This document shows, piece by piece, positions 23,556 through 36,000 of a stretch of DNA of 64,000 nt; the first letter of the stretch is position 1; every line of letters begins with the position of its first letter. Origin of the DNA: Lactarius indigo (Eukaryota > Basidiomycota > Agaricomycetes > Russulales > Russulaceae); contig JAFKAC010000012.1 of the NCBI GenBank assembly GCA_025766275.1, positions 744,001-808,000 on the forward strand. The letters are read 5' to 3'. The notes under the pieces were generated by a model, which worked only from the letters and a program-made list of their open reading frames with translations, made no database searches and was not told the DNA's origin. A program made the position numbers and the translations under genes.

Positions 23556-25161
23556 TCATTTGCGCTTGGTGAGGACCTTCACAACGGCGATCTTGATGAT
23601 GCCAGCGGTGCTCTCGGACTCACTTCGCGACAGCGTGGCTGTGACGGCGAGGCGGATGCTCAGGCGCGCCTCTACGAACTCCTGCTCGCGCAACCGCTGT
23701 GCGTACGTGATCCACACGCCTTGCGCAAGCGCCTCGTGAACAATATCCTGCAGCAGGCGTTCCTCGCCCACTATGTCGAACGAGGGTGCATTGCGCGGTG
23801 CAGTGAGCGCGGAGTTCAGCGGTTTTGCAGACGCGGGTATGTATGCGGACGGAGTCGCCGCAGAACGCAGGTAGATATGGGTGATGACTCCGACGATCAG
23901 GGAAGTGGCATGCGAGGGGATCCTCGACCCGGTCAAGAACGGCCCGGATCGCGCGCACGTTTTCCTGCAGCGTGCTCAGAATCGACGGCGTGCTCCGCAG
24001 GGTGTTGATCCCTTCCGAGGTGGAGACCACCGGGACCACTGCAGAGAGGACAACAGATGTGTCGCTGATGCGCTGGTAATCTACGACGATAAGCCATCCG
24101 GCGCAGAAACTGCCCGATGAATTCGGCCTGCCCTTCGGCAACCGATCCGACGGTCGTGTCTATTTGCGTGGCCTGCGACATGCAGTTGAGTTGAGCCGAC
24201 AAGGCAAACAAATGAGACGCATACGGGGACGTTATATGGTTCTGAAAGACTGCATCCGGTTCGTCCCACTGTTCCGAAGGAACTACTCTTATCAAGAACG
24301 CGACGAGAATGAGAGAATACTTGTACTCATGCCTCAGCTCGATCTATTCATGAGGTCAGAATGCGACCATACTGTCTCGTACCACGCACAACTTACGAAT
24401 CGCCTTGGTTATAATGTCTTGTAAGATGTTCGCAAGGTTTCCGATGTTCTTTTTCGATGCTCAGGAGCACATCTTCGAGACTTTTGAGGTCATTGTGACC
24501 GACCTAGCGAATGGTAGAACGCGACCATTTGTGAGCCCATCTAGATGGCAAAATTAATATCCCGGTCCGCAACAATGATGTCTTCGCGTTTTGCAACGGC
24601 ATAGGTCACGCAGGGTATCGTCTGCGGTACAGAACTTAGGCCTCTGTACCGAGGAAGTTCGGTATGTCGCACCCAAGATCCATGTGGACATCTGCAAAAT
24701 CGAAGCCGTTCATCACTGTAAAGGGAATCGACAGCACACGGACGCACCAATAGTACCGTAGAGTCTAGGAGAACCGCAGCTACCGACGCCATATTTTCAG
24801 AAGGTCTCCATCGCGCGCAGTGTGATAGTTTCTGCCTGGGCCCATTTGCACCAGAGACCACGAATACAGAGGCGAGATCGAATTGTTCATCTGGAGTGAG
24901 CGGGGCACCTAAGAGGGCTCTGGTATTCGTTTCATCCACGAGCTCAGCGATCTCCTGTCGCGTTGAACGTGGGTCAGTGTGGGCCAGCGGACAGACAGTC
25001 GGCGGACAGACATTTTCAGAAAATTGAATAAAGCGCTTTCCGTCATTGCCTGCGCGGGTACGGGACTGAAGGAAGATGGGAATGGTGAAGAGGTCCAAGA
25101 GGACAGGGACCGTTCTCGTGGGAAGACTGGTGTAGCGAGCAATGTCATGGGACCCAGGCAT
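23556..25161 (-). pseudogene. Decayed gene of unknown family, copy A
   Basis: Minus-strand open stretches in different frames line up with similar stretches behind STAND genes B and C. The 5' part begins MPGSHDIARYTSLP and includes GAPLTPDEQFDLAS. The 3' part includes PSFDIVGEERLLQD, LREQEFVEARLSIRLA and ends KVLTKRK. All three copies share these blocks with different frameshifts, so an ancestral gene travelled with the STAND gene. I do not recognise the family. Copy A is the least damaged and might still make partial proteins. Confidence 0.5.
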
Positions 25162-25658
25162 TTTTATTTTATTTAAAAAAAAACGGACTCTGCCTGTGAG
25201 AGAACATGGTCCGGAAATGCGAAGAGGAGCTCGAGCACGGAAGCGGCTGAGCCATTTATTGTGGTGGCCTTGGTGGGAGTGAGTGAACGCAAAGTAAGCA
25301 TGAGTCCCAATCCCGACAGAGTTTGTCGCGTTCTCCGGTGCTCGCTCGGAGTCCAACTCAAGATTGTCTCTCCTTTCCTAATTTGGGCACTTATCCTATC
25401 TGTAATTTTTTGCTACAAACACTGTATGATATTGGCATCTGAGCTGCCACTGCAAGCAGCATTGGCAGTACAGTACTAATGCGCGTACAGTGTTTTTATT
25501 TCTGTTGTGAAGAACTGACCTGGGTGCGCTTGGACACAAATACGGTATATCCATGAGCGCTAATCCTGTTTTTTTAAGGGGCCTCTTCTTTTCATATGGT
25601 CATGCGATAGAATGCTTGGTAGTTCAACATTCAACTTGTGCTCTTTCCTTGCTTGCGA
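25162..25658. other. Edge of the duplicated STAND block
   Basis: Similarity to 41700-42100 ('actaatgcgcg.acagtgttt', 'gttgtg.agaac.g') continues to about 25620 and then ends. No gene seen. Confidence 0.45.
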
Positions 25659-27076
25659 GTTGGTGGGAATGAGTCAGACCGCATTGGGTGTGCTTGACGG
25701 GTATATCTGCGGCAGTTGCTCATCTTCCGTGCGATACACGTGACCCTGGCGCTTCTCGCCGGTCCGTGACTGACAGCCGAACGGCTGTGCGCGTGGTATC
25801 CCTGGGTTTTATGCTTCAATGCTGCGGGGATAGACATTGAGTGAATGTCAATTGAATTACAAGGTTGCAAGCGTTCAAAAATATACTTTTTAGATTTCGG
25901 TCTTAAAATCTTGGGGGCTGTCTTGCCGGGAGGGAGCAAGCGAGCATCCACAGTTGACCCTACATCACCGGAGGTGTCGTCCTCAGCCAAACCAGCGATA
26001 GGGGTGCGCGGCATAGTTATCAATCCTATAAACCTCAGCACAAGGACTAGTGCCAAAAAAAAAAAAAGCACCGGTGCGCGCTGATTCGATGATCCCAATC
26101 GGCTTGACGAGGGCGAGGGCCGCCTCGACGCGCGCCATCTTCCCCGCAATCTCCACGATCACGCTATGATCGTTCGCGTCTATCAACTGAGAGCCAAACT
26201 GATTCGCGAGCACGTGCAACGAGTGCAGATGCTGATGCTGCTGGCACAGCGCCTCGTTCGGCGTAAGCAGCTTCCCGCCCTCCTCTCCCTCCGCGGGCGC
26301 GGGCGCATGGACTCCTCAAAGTAGCGCGCGAGGGCCATCTCGCGCTTGGGCTTGGGCTGTTTGGCGTGGGTGCGGTGCGCGGCTCGTGCAGTGGCCCGCC
26401 TTCGAGCTGGTCCTCGCGGTATTCGGGCCCGAGGATGGATACTTTGACGAGGAGGAGCTCGCGCGAAGTCGTGCGCGTCTCGGTGTAGTCTAGCACTGCC
26501 CACGCTGGTACCTATGCAGGAGAGGAGTTTGTGAGGGAGGAATGTTGTTGGAAGGGGAGGGAGAAACGCACGAGGTCCTCAAGCCGTCGGTGTGCTTGCT
26601 TGATGACGCCATCTTGCCCCCTGATGACGATGCACATGGGGCTTAGGTCCCGTATCTCGGTGCGGCATACGACGAGTCGATGTTGAATCCGCGCCCGGCA
26701 AGGATCCCAGATACGCGCGACAGCACACCAGGCTCGTTCTGGACGAGACAGTTAAGCACATACCTGGGCAATACGTTTCATCAGCCCCATGGAATGAAAG
26801 AAATAAAATAGTAAACACGTGGCTGTACAGGAAAACCAAAATGAAAGCGAGTAAAAAAAGTACCACTTACTTTTTGTAGGGCTGAAGGTTTGGTAGAAGC
26901 GTGTTGTAGAGGATGTTCGTCACGGCCTTTTCTGCAGACCGTAGCCACGGGAGGTCCATCTTCGGAAGAGGCGGCAGCCTGACCTTGTGTGACGTCTTGT
27001 AGTCGAGGGCGGACGTCGAGTCGTCGATCGGAGGCGGGGGCTTAGGAGGGGTCCCATCGGATAGGATGCGCGGCAT
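25659..27076 (-). pseudogene. ILV6: Acetolactate synthase regulatory subunit, frameshifted
   Basis: Minus-strand pieces spell an Ilv6 protein: SAEKAVTNILYNT, LNCLVQNEPGVLSRVSGILA, RTEIRDLSPMCIVIRGQDGV, DYTETRTTSRELLLVKVSI, LCQQHQHLHSLHVLANQFG, SVIVEIAGKMARVEAAL, KPIGIIESARTG and a last exon ending in DARLLPPG. This ACT-domain subunit controls the first step of branched-chain amino-acid synthesis in mitochondria. At NIDS the family has LVVCRTE, but here four bases are missing, so the frame shifts into a stop. Two more frame breaks lie before KQPKPKREM and after ARYFEE. The usual stop after LLPPG is absent and the frame runs about 80 codons further. A working ILV6 is expected elsewhere in the genome, unless these are assembly errors. 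Confidence 0.75.
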
Positions 27077-27269
27077 CGGGGATAGCCCCCGCGTCGTAGA
27101 GAGGGCTCTTGAGATTACGCGAGTCCGAGCAGCGAGCCGGTTTGTAAGGAGTTTTGTGTCTGATGCGAGTGGGAACGTTGCCCTGGACTTGCCGGGTGAT
27201 CGCGCTTACGGAATATCAACCGTCTATACTCTATACAGTACGACTCTAACCACGAAACAAGCATCTAGT

Positions 27270-30200
27270 ATGGCTGCTATACAAGACCAGAAAACGTCTT
27301 CGAATTCGTGCGTAAAACAATGGCCATTCACCCGTGACTTGATAATGACCCACTACTCCAGCCCAGGTCCCTCAGCATCGCAAAATACACGTATTCCGGT
27401 CCTATCGTCCTTGGACAGCCATCCAGACGCCGAACCGCAGGGAGGCCCATCTCAGCTCCGTGTTGAAGTGACGGGTATGTACTTGAATCCTGACCTCTTG
27501 ATTCCCCGATAAGCATTTTAATTTCTTTTTCAGTCCTCCGGGCACAAAATGTTCCTAATCTCAAGAACGTTTTTGGCCTAAAGTTCTTTGTTACTGTCGC
27601 CAGTCAGGCGACAGAAAAGAAGACACCAAGTGTTTCGGTTAGTAAGAGGCGGACGGCGAGGTGGGGCGAGAGCCTTGGTCCCTTGTAAGGCATCGTTTTA
27701 TAGTCCTCTTCTTCGGCTGAGAGATCTGCTCAGTATTCTACAACCGTCTACACCTCTTATACTCCGTCTTTATGCGAAACGGGTCGGACGTCGAGACACC
27801 CTTATTGGAACGCATGAGATAATACCTGTCGAATCCCAGACTGGTTCGTTTTACTTTCGTCTCTTGTTAGAAACCTCGCTTGTTCGACTAGCTAATATCT
27901 CGGGTGATAGACACTCCTTTTGTCCTCACCAACGGTGACAGACAGGCTGGACAATCAAACCAGCTGGTCACGCTCTACTTGACAGTCTCTGTGTCGCCGA
28001 ACACAATTTCCTATTCCATCTCGCCCATCAATGCCCCCGATCTCCAATCGACCAAAATCAACGACTCGCCTTCTGGAGAAGCTGGGAAGCCCTCTCTACC
28101 CCAGGACCCCACGAACCCTACTCGTCCCACCATCGCCACTGGCTCTGAAACACTCTCACCTGCTGAGAATGCTCTCCATGGCGCCGGCGAAGCTTTGGCG
28201 ACAATTAATCTCTCAAATACATGGGAGGGTGCTCTTGAGAGGATAAAGTGGGTGATGGATACTGTGAGCCCAGTTGCAGAAGTGCGTTGCGATCTCCTTG
28301 CTGCCAATCCTTGACCGAGCCGACTTTCGTCCTCAGCTCCACCCGTATGCAAAAATGGCACATGGTCTGCTTTTTGCAATCCCCAAAGTGAGCTCTTCGC
28401 GCTATTGTCGAGTTGAAATGTTTATGCAGCGTTTATTTGGACGCTAGACCCTCCTAGAACAGTTTCAACGCGATGACAACATCCGAACCTTGCTTGTCGC
28501 TATGCATGATTCCTTTGATTTCGCAAACCAGGAGGACCGTTTCAAAGCTATCGGCCGTGATTCCAAGCAGGCTCAAATCCTCACGCTCATGTTGCAGCAT
28601 GTCTGTAATTGCTGTGACTTTATCCGATCATACGCGAAGGATTCGCAGTTCTGTACGTAATCTTTACCCATTTTAGTGGCCGACGTAAACATGTGATTTT
28701 CAGGGAAGCGAATGTTGAAGAATATAGGTGGTCAAGTTAACAGACAAATCGAGGACTTCCGGACCACCCTTCTCGAACTCCACAAGGCGCTATTAGACGA
28801 GGCCACCATCACTACAGAGATAACCGCACTCCAAATTCTGGATGATGTAGGAATCATTTCGAGTCGGCTTGACGGGATGGCTACGCACCTGAAGTGGGTG
28901 TCCAGCCTAGTGTCAGACGCCGGTACGTAGTCCTGGTATTTTGAACGCTATCAATCTGACAATCGTAATAGAACTGGATAGAAAAATCGGAGAAATCCCG
29001 TATGGGACAGGTTCACGATTCGCGCCAGACAAAGGCTGTCTTACCGGAACACGCGCGGCGTTCCTGGACTTCATCGTCAATTGGGTGGACGATCCCGCTT
29101 CGGAGCGTTGTCTCGTTCTTTTGGGACAAGCTGGCACGGGAAAGTCATCGATTGCGCATGAGATCGCACGCCGCTTCGACAAAATCCATCGTCTTACGTC
29201 ATCATTTATCTTTTTACGGAAGGAGCAATCCAAACGGGAAGCTTATCACCTCTTCACGACTCTTGCTCGCGATCTCTCCGACCGCTATCCTTCGTTTAAA
29301 GCCGCGCTTGGAGGGGTCGTGAAGGACAACTCCTCTCTTCGAGTCGGCACACGTGACTATGATACCCTGTTTCGATCCCTTATCTTGGAACCGCTTAAGG
29401 ACTTGCACATCGTCGGTCCTATACTTGTCGTAATCGATGCCTTGGACGAGAGCGGGGATGCAGCCGGTAGAACTGGATTACACACGTTCCTCGCTAAGAA
29501 CCTCATTGGACTTCCATCGAACTTCCGTGTACTCATTACCTCGCGACCAGAGGACGACATCGAGTCGGCGCTAGTTGGGGCGCCATCAGTCAGGATCAAA
29601 CGCATGAACGATTCTGAGCTGGCCACCGAAGTACATGACGATATTGTCGCCTTTCTTAGGGAGAAGCTCCCATCGGAGGAGTTCAGAGGTTACGGCGACG
29701 ATCTGGCAATAAAGGCAGAGGGATTGTTTCAGTGGGCAGCGGTTGCCAGTCAAATCGTCCTGGATCCTCCCGGGCGCTTTGGTTTTAACAGGAAAAAGGT
29801 TATAAGCCATCTTTTACAACCCAGTGCAAACCGCGATGGACAAGACCCCTTGGATGGACTATATAAGGAAGTCCTTGATGCATACTTCTCAGATAGGGAA
29901 GCGCGACTCTTATTTCGCGCTGTCGTGGGACAGTTCCTCGCCGCAATTGAACCCCTCAGTATTCGCTTACTGACCACTCTACGGCGACACGCCTCCGACG
30001 ACGACGACGACGACGACGACGACAGTGGTGCCGTTGTTATATTGCTCCGTCGCCTTGGCTCATTGTTGGGTAATGTCAATTCAACCGATGAAAATCTTCC
30101 CATCATTCCTCTCCACACGTCATTCCGCGATTTCCTCACAAATGAAGAGAAGAGCGGCGATTTTTGGATCGACCTTCGTGATGCTCACCGTCAATTGGCC

Positions 30201-32834
30201 CATTCCTGTCTCGGTATACTGCTCAAAGATCTCAAATTCAACATCTGCGATCTCGAAACGTCATATCTTGCCAACAAGGATGTCACAGACCTTAGATCCC
30301 GCGTTGACAAACACATCTCACCTGCTCTGTTATACGCGTGTTATTTCTGGGACGATCATATAGAACACATTGGCTTCGAAATCGGTCTGTTTGAAAGACT
30401 TCGAAGTTTCTTCTCGAAGAGACTTCTATTTTGGTTGGAGGCCCTCAGCTTGACATGCAACATGCGTCTTGCTCCCGCAGCGTTCTCGACTATAAACATG
30501 TGGTTAGCCTCTGATCAAGCTCGTAAACAAGTTGTAAGTACAATCACTGATTTAACGAGGAAGGCGAACAACTAATAACTACGATTGCAACAGGTTTCTC
30601 CGACGAAACTAGAGGAATTGAGGTCGTTGGTCAACGATGCCTCTGTATTTATACGGCATTTCGGGATGGCCATGGCAAAGAGTGCTCCACATGTCTATAT
30701 TTCAGCTTTACCATTTGCGCCGTCTCGTTCTCCTATCTCTGCACATTATTCAAGCTCATTTCCTCGAATATTACGGATGGAACGTGGGCGATTTTCTCAT
30801 TGGCCATCATCAGAGATGGTGATTCCGATTGTTGGGGTCGGGGTTCTCTCCGTTGCAATCTCACCGGATGGCCAGCGCATCGTCTCAGGCTCTTCCGATG
30901 GAACAATTCGTGTGTGGAACGCCACCACGGGAGAGATGGAGGCAGGCCCGTTTACTGGTCACATGGATTTGGTTGAGTCTGTGGGATTCTCTCCAGATGG
31001 CCAACGTATCGTCTCAGGCTCTTCCGATGGAACAATTCGTGTGTGGAACGCTACCACGGGAGAGACGGAGGCGGGCCCGTTTATTGGTCACACGGATTCG
31101 GTCAATTCTGTAGGATTCTCGCCAGATGGCCAGCGCATCGTCTCAAGCTCTTACGATGAAACAATCCGTGTGTGGAACGCCACCACGGGAGAGACAGAAG
31201 TGGGCCCGTTTACTGGTCACACGGCTTCGGTCGGGTCTGTGGGATTCTCTCCAGATGGTCAGCGTATCGTCTCAGGCTCGGAAGATCGAACAATTCGTGT
31301 GTGGAACGCCACCACGGGAGAGACGGAGGCGGGCCCGTTTACCGGTCACACGAACTCGGTCGAGTCTGTGGGATTCTCGCCAGATGGCCAGCGCATCGTC
31401 TCAGGCTCTTATGATGGAACAATTCGGCTGTGGAACGCCACCACGGGAGAGACGGAGGCAGGCCTGTTTACTGGTCACACGGATTCGGTCAGGTCTGTAG
31501 GATTCTCACCTGATGGCCAGCGTATCGTCTCAGGCTCTTCCGATCGAACAATCCGTGTGTGGAACGCCACCACGGGAGAGATGGAGGCAGGCCCGTTTAC
31601 TGGTCACACGTCTTTTATCGGGTCTGTAGGATTCTCGCCAGATAGCCAGCGCGTCGTCTCAGGCACTTGGGATGGAACAATTCGTGTGTGGAACGCCACC
31701 ACGGGAGAGACAGAGGCAGGCCCGTTTACTGATCACACGGATTCGGTCAAGTCTGTGGGATTCTCTCCAGATGGCCAGCGTATCGTTTCAGGCTCTTTCG
31801 ATGGAACAATTCGTGTGTGGAACGCCGCGACGGGAGAGGCAGAGGCAGACATGTTTACTGATCACACGAATTCGGTCATGTCTGTGGGATTCTCTCCAGA
31901 TGGCCAGCGTATCGTTTCAGGCTCTTTCGATGGAGCAATTCGTGTGTGGAACGCCACCACGGGAGAGACGGAGGCGGGCCCTTTTACTGGTCACACGTAT
32001 TCGGTCGAGTCTGTGGGGTTCTCGCCAGATGGCCAGCGCATCGTCTCAAGCTCTTCCGATGGAACAATTCGTGTATGGAACGCCACCACGGGAGAGACGG
32101 AGGCGGGCCTGTTTACTGGTCACACGTCTTCGGTCGGGTCTGTGGGATTCTCTCCAGATGGCCAGCGCATCGTCTCAGGCTCTTCCGATGGAACAATTCG
32201 TGTGTGGAACGCCACCACGGGAGAGACGGAGGCGGGCCCGTTTACTGATCACACGTCTTCGGTCGGGTCTGTAGGATTCTCACCAGATGGCCAGCGTATC
32301 GTCTCAGGCTCTTACGATGAAACAATCCGTGTGTGGAACGCCACCACGGGAGAGACGGAGGCGGGCCCGTTCACTGGTCACACGTCTTTTGTCATGTCTG
32401 TGGGATTCTCGCCAGATGGCCAGCGCATCGTCTCAGGCTCTTCCGATGGAACGATTCGTGTGTGGAACGCCACCACGGGAGAGACGGAGGCGGGCCCGTT
32501 TATTGGTCACACGGATTCGGTCGAGTCTGTGGGATTCTCGCCAGATGGCCAGCGCATCGTCTCAGGCTCGCGCGATAGAACAATTCGTATGTTGAACGCT
32601 ACGACAGGAATTGCGGAAACTACAAGCCACGTCGACTTCACTGATTGCTCCGTGATCGACGAGGAGGGATGGATATGTGGTAGTGGAGGTGAACTCCTCA
32701 TGTGGGTCCCGCAAGCGCATAGGACAAGTCTTCATCGCCCGAGTAATATCTGGGTTATCGGCGAATATGAAACCCGCCTCGATCTTTCGACTTTCGTACA
32801 TGGGCAAAGTTGGACGACTTGTATTGACCTCTAG
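27270..32834 (+). CDS. C2-NACHT-WD40 STAND protein
   Basis: Nine exons (27270-27474, 27534-27684, 27734-27843, 27911-28281, 28337-28387, 28448-28652, 28704-28922, 28972-30533, 30594-32834) encode 1704 residues. A C2-like domain (LRVEVTVLRAQNVPNL, ILRLYAKR, LIGTHEI) occupies about 65-210. A helical domain (ELHPYAKMAHGLLFAIPK, LLEQFQRDDNIRTLL) leads to the NACHT ATPase with Walker A GQAGTGKS (about 489-496), a VIDALDES box (about 590) and ITSRPEDD. An aspartate run (about 779-787) is followed by a helical part and 14 WD40 repeats (about 1038-1637). The architecture is that of HET-E/HET-D-like NOD receptors, where WD repeats bind the ligand and the NACHT drives oligomerisation. All introns are GT-AG. 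The start ATG at 27270 opens the only frame entering the C2 domain; a second in-frame ATG at 27345 is possible. Confidence 0.9.
29998..30023 (+). repeat. (GAC)n microsatellite in STAND gene
   Basis: A pure GAC run inside exon 8 encodes nine aspartates in a row between two helical segments. Its length is likely polymorphic. Confidence 0.85.
30831..32630 (+). repeat. 14 WD40 repeats of exactly 129 bp
   Basis: Repeat 2 starts at 30954 and each later unit begins 129 bases further, the last full unit at 32502. Units share blocks such as SVGFSPDGQRIVSGS and TIRVWNATTGETEAGPF almost unchanged. Differences concentrate at the residues after GHT (D, A, N, S or Y; then S or F; then E, N, G, R, K or M) and around the SxDxT turn (S, Y, E, F, W or R; then G, E or R). 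Repeats 1 and 14 are the most divergent, as expected at array ends. Confidence 0.95.
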
Positions 32835-33039
32835 ATAGAATCGCTACAGTAATCCGTAGATTTTCTTTAAGCCATCTAAAGTGTAATGTGACGTTGATAA
32901 TACTAGTTCATTGAGGCGGACACGCTGAATACTCGGTTAGTCACAGGCGTGGTATCGACGCTTTGCCACCATGTAACGTGAGTTTGTCGAGCGATAAGAT
33001 CCACCGACACACACAGAATAGCCAGAAAAAGTAACTATT

Positions 33040-34150
33040 TCACTGGGACGCCAGCGGCCGTCTCCCACCGCCTCTCATGTGAACCGAATGACAAAAAACA
33101 TAAGCAAAAATGCAATTGCGACGACGACGGCGCTCGATATCGTCAGGCACGTCGTCCCAAGTACCTTCCCGTGAAGATCCCGCAGCCGCACGCGCTCCCG
33201 CGCCATCACGTCCAGGTTCACACCCACTTTCTCCTCTGCGACCCAAGGTACCCCCTAGTCCGCCGTCAGCACGACGGAGAAGTGCTTCGCGTTCCGCGGC
33301 AGCTGAGCTGCCATCTGTGCTGGCTGCGCCGCTAGCTCCTCCGGAAGCGCCGTGCAGTTCCGCGGCAGCGCAGATGCAGACGCCGAGTCGCCCCCATGTT
33401 GCGTGCGCTGGCCGTAGACGGCATCCGATCCAGGGGTGTCTGCGTCTGTAGGGTCTTCGGTCTGAGTGACTCAGAGAGCCGCCCGCCTACCATATGCCAC
33501 ATGGTGGACTTATCAAAAAACTAGTTATTGATGACCGAGTCGATGATCCGGGGCGAACAGTTGAAGTATGATACACTACTTCACGAATAAGAAAAAAAAG
33601 TGCCAGACGCGACGTACCGGTAGGCGTCTCCGCAGCTTGATTATCCGCTCATGCGCGCTTGAAACAGGCCCTGTGACAGCCGCCGGTATGAACACAGAAA
33701 ATGTGAGAAAATACCAAGGGACAAGATAAGGCATGCGCACCGCAGGGTCTTCATGGCAGCTCGAACGCTCAATACTCTAAGTGCTTGAAAGCCTCCCAAT
33801 CTGTGAAGTACGTCGGGACGCCAATAATCTGTCGTGCGTTCCTCGGATGCGCTGACCGCTGCCAGTTCTGGAGGCAGTGAGTCCAGAAAAAAGGTGGCCG
33901 TTCTGAGATGGAGGCGGAGAGAGCGGCGGGCCGGCTGTTGCTGATGAGTCAGAGCCACCACCATGACTACACAGACCATGGCAGAAAGCTCAGCGATTCC
34001 CCCAACACTACCGTCTGCGATACGGGAGACGTCTATGCCCGACACCATTCAACCTCAGATCTACATACATTCTCTTTTCAAGCGATAAAACCGTCGCTTT
34101 TTCCCACTCGCTCCTCGACATCACGGCGCGGGTCGCGCATTCTGTGACAC
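33040..34150 (-). pseudogene. Degenerate minus-strand fragments
   Basis: On the minus strand a frame ends in a membrane-like segment (SSAVVVAIAFLLMFFVIRF) near 33070-33130, preceded by VGVNLDVMARERVRLRDL and an in-frame stop at about 33257. Further upstream, 34048-33641 is open but has no recognisable domain. The pattern suggests remains of a membrane-protein gene; the family is unknown. Confidence 0.3.
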
Positions 34151-34399
34151 TGCACTCGACCACAGCCGTGAACGACTCTAGGACAGTTTCGCTACTCCAG
34201 GAGCAGTCCACCGGACAGCACCTACTTTACCTGGTACCCCTTTTGTATATGATGCGCCCGCCGCTATCCAGGTTTCTCTGACCTCACCTCAGTCCCGTAC
34301 ACAGGTGGCGAAAACCATCAGCACTGCCCAGGAGCGGAGACGCTCTGGTACGTGGTATGATGGCCCTCTGACTATTCAAGCACGCTGGCGCGCATGGGC

Positions 34400-36000
34400 A
34401 CCTGGAGCTCTCCATCCATGGATGCCTTCTCCTAGCTAGTGAGCGGCGTTTCCAAAGGCGGGGACGGACGCAGACTACGCGACGCGCTGTGGTATCTGAT
34501 GCGCCTCGACGAACTCGCTGCACACGAGGGAAACGGGGTGGCTCGCTGGTTCAGCGAGGTAGATGTGCTCGCCAAGGAGCTTGCGAAATTCATTTGGGCA
34601 GAGGCCGCTTTCCTTACACACTGCGTACCCTCCCTTTATTTACATCTCAAGTCTCTTTCCTTTTTCGACACCTTCGGTCCTTACTCTCAAGCCAAAGTTC
34701 GTGCGAACGAACGTGCTCATGCGCTCATGTTAAATCCGACAGGGTTACGCGAGCTTCGTCTGTTCCTCTCGACGTTCTTTTGCGCCATAGTCGCGCGTTG
34801 GGCCTTCCATATCTTCATTCCCCGACACTCTGCTTCCTTGTTTATCCTTCACCCTAGGCTCATCTGCCTCTCCAGCATAGCGCTCCAGCGACTACACCCT
34901 CACAGACACTACCCCCTACAATCGAGATCACATCTACTCATCTTAATAACTGCCTCAGTAGGGACCACCCCCCGATCTGTGTCACCCGTGCAACGCTGAC
35001 TCTCGTACAACTATCAGCGCTTCCACATACTCCGCCCTCCTCCGCTGATCCATTGCTATTTTGTTGTCCTTCGTTTCCGCTCGCCTCCAATGCGATCGGA
35101 CTTTCGTATGATCTCCCATTTCCCACGGGTCCGGATGTCGGAAAGTACAGCTGAGTACTGGCTTTCGGTGCTGGGATCGTAGTCAGCCGGTCTTGCATGT
35201 TGGAGATCGTGCGGGCGCTGCAACCCCACGGACTGTCATATCCAGGCACAGGGCCAAGCCTGTCTTTTGTTACGGGTAGCCGGGTGGATGTGCTTGTTTG
35301 TATTCTATATCTATATCTTTTCCTTAGTTGCTCAGCTGACGAGGTGGTACTTCAGTTGAACTTCGAATGCGCGTTATCATCGGAGCAATACACGGCCACA
35401 CAAGTACTTATTCCGTGCCCATAGGACATTATCGCGCCTTAATGATTCCCTGAACAGGTCTCTCCAACGAATATGCATCCGCCATTCCGTTTAACGCTCA
35501 AGACCTCCGACGAACCTGGGTTTTGTTGGAACGCGTGCAGATGTACAATATGCAGGAAGCAAGGGCCGTTTTGGAGATCGTGCGGGAACAGTGTTGGCTA
35601 AACGAAATCTTGAATGGAATCGCCTGGATGCCCGAGGTCGTTCCAGGGCCTCCCGTAGGCGACATTCTGAGGCGGAGGTAACCGAAGAAGAATTAAGGGC
35701 GCTTCTCTCCGCTCGGCGCTCACCCTTCTTTTACCTGTCTTTTGTCTGACGCACTATCAGGCACTTATACTCCTCATTTCATACCAGTCAATGTTTCTGT
35801 TGCACCCGCAGCTGTCGTGCTCACCTTCCCCGAGCGCCCGTCCATGCCAGGAATGGTCAATATCTCCGTGCTATTGAACGGACCGGCAGCAACAGTCGAG
35901 GTGTAGGGCGCGATGGGCGCAGATGTTCAGAAGCCAACGCCGGAGGAAGCGGTCCGGCGTGGAGGCGCGCTTGGATTGCCAGGGAAGGTATGGGTGGCGT
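34400..36000 (+). pseudogene. Degenerate plus-strand fragments
   Basis: Coding-like pieces appear in changing frames: RRLRDALWYLMRLDELAA and GVARWFSEVDVLAKELAKF near 34470-34620, RTWVLLERVQMYNMQEARAVLEIV near 35510-35590, and PTPEEAVRRGGALGLPGKVWV near 35935-36000. I see no intact frame linking them and no family I can name. Either an old pseudogene or a heavily split gene. Confidence 0.3.

Noticed and set aside
31126..32600. Long frames in the +1 and +2 phases over the WD40 array
   Set aside because: They are shadows of the repeat array: the 129-bp period keeps all three frames open.
33540..33560. Short repeats near 'ttgatgaccgagtcgatgatcc' as a possible mobile-element end
   Set aside because: No matching inverted partner or target-site duplication was found.
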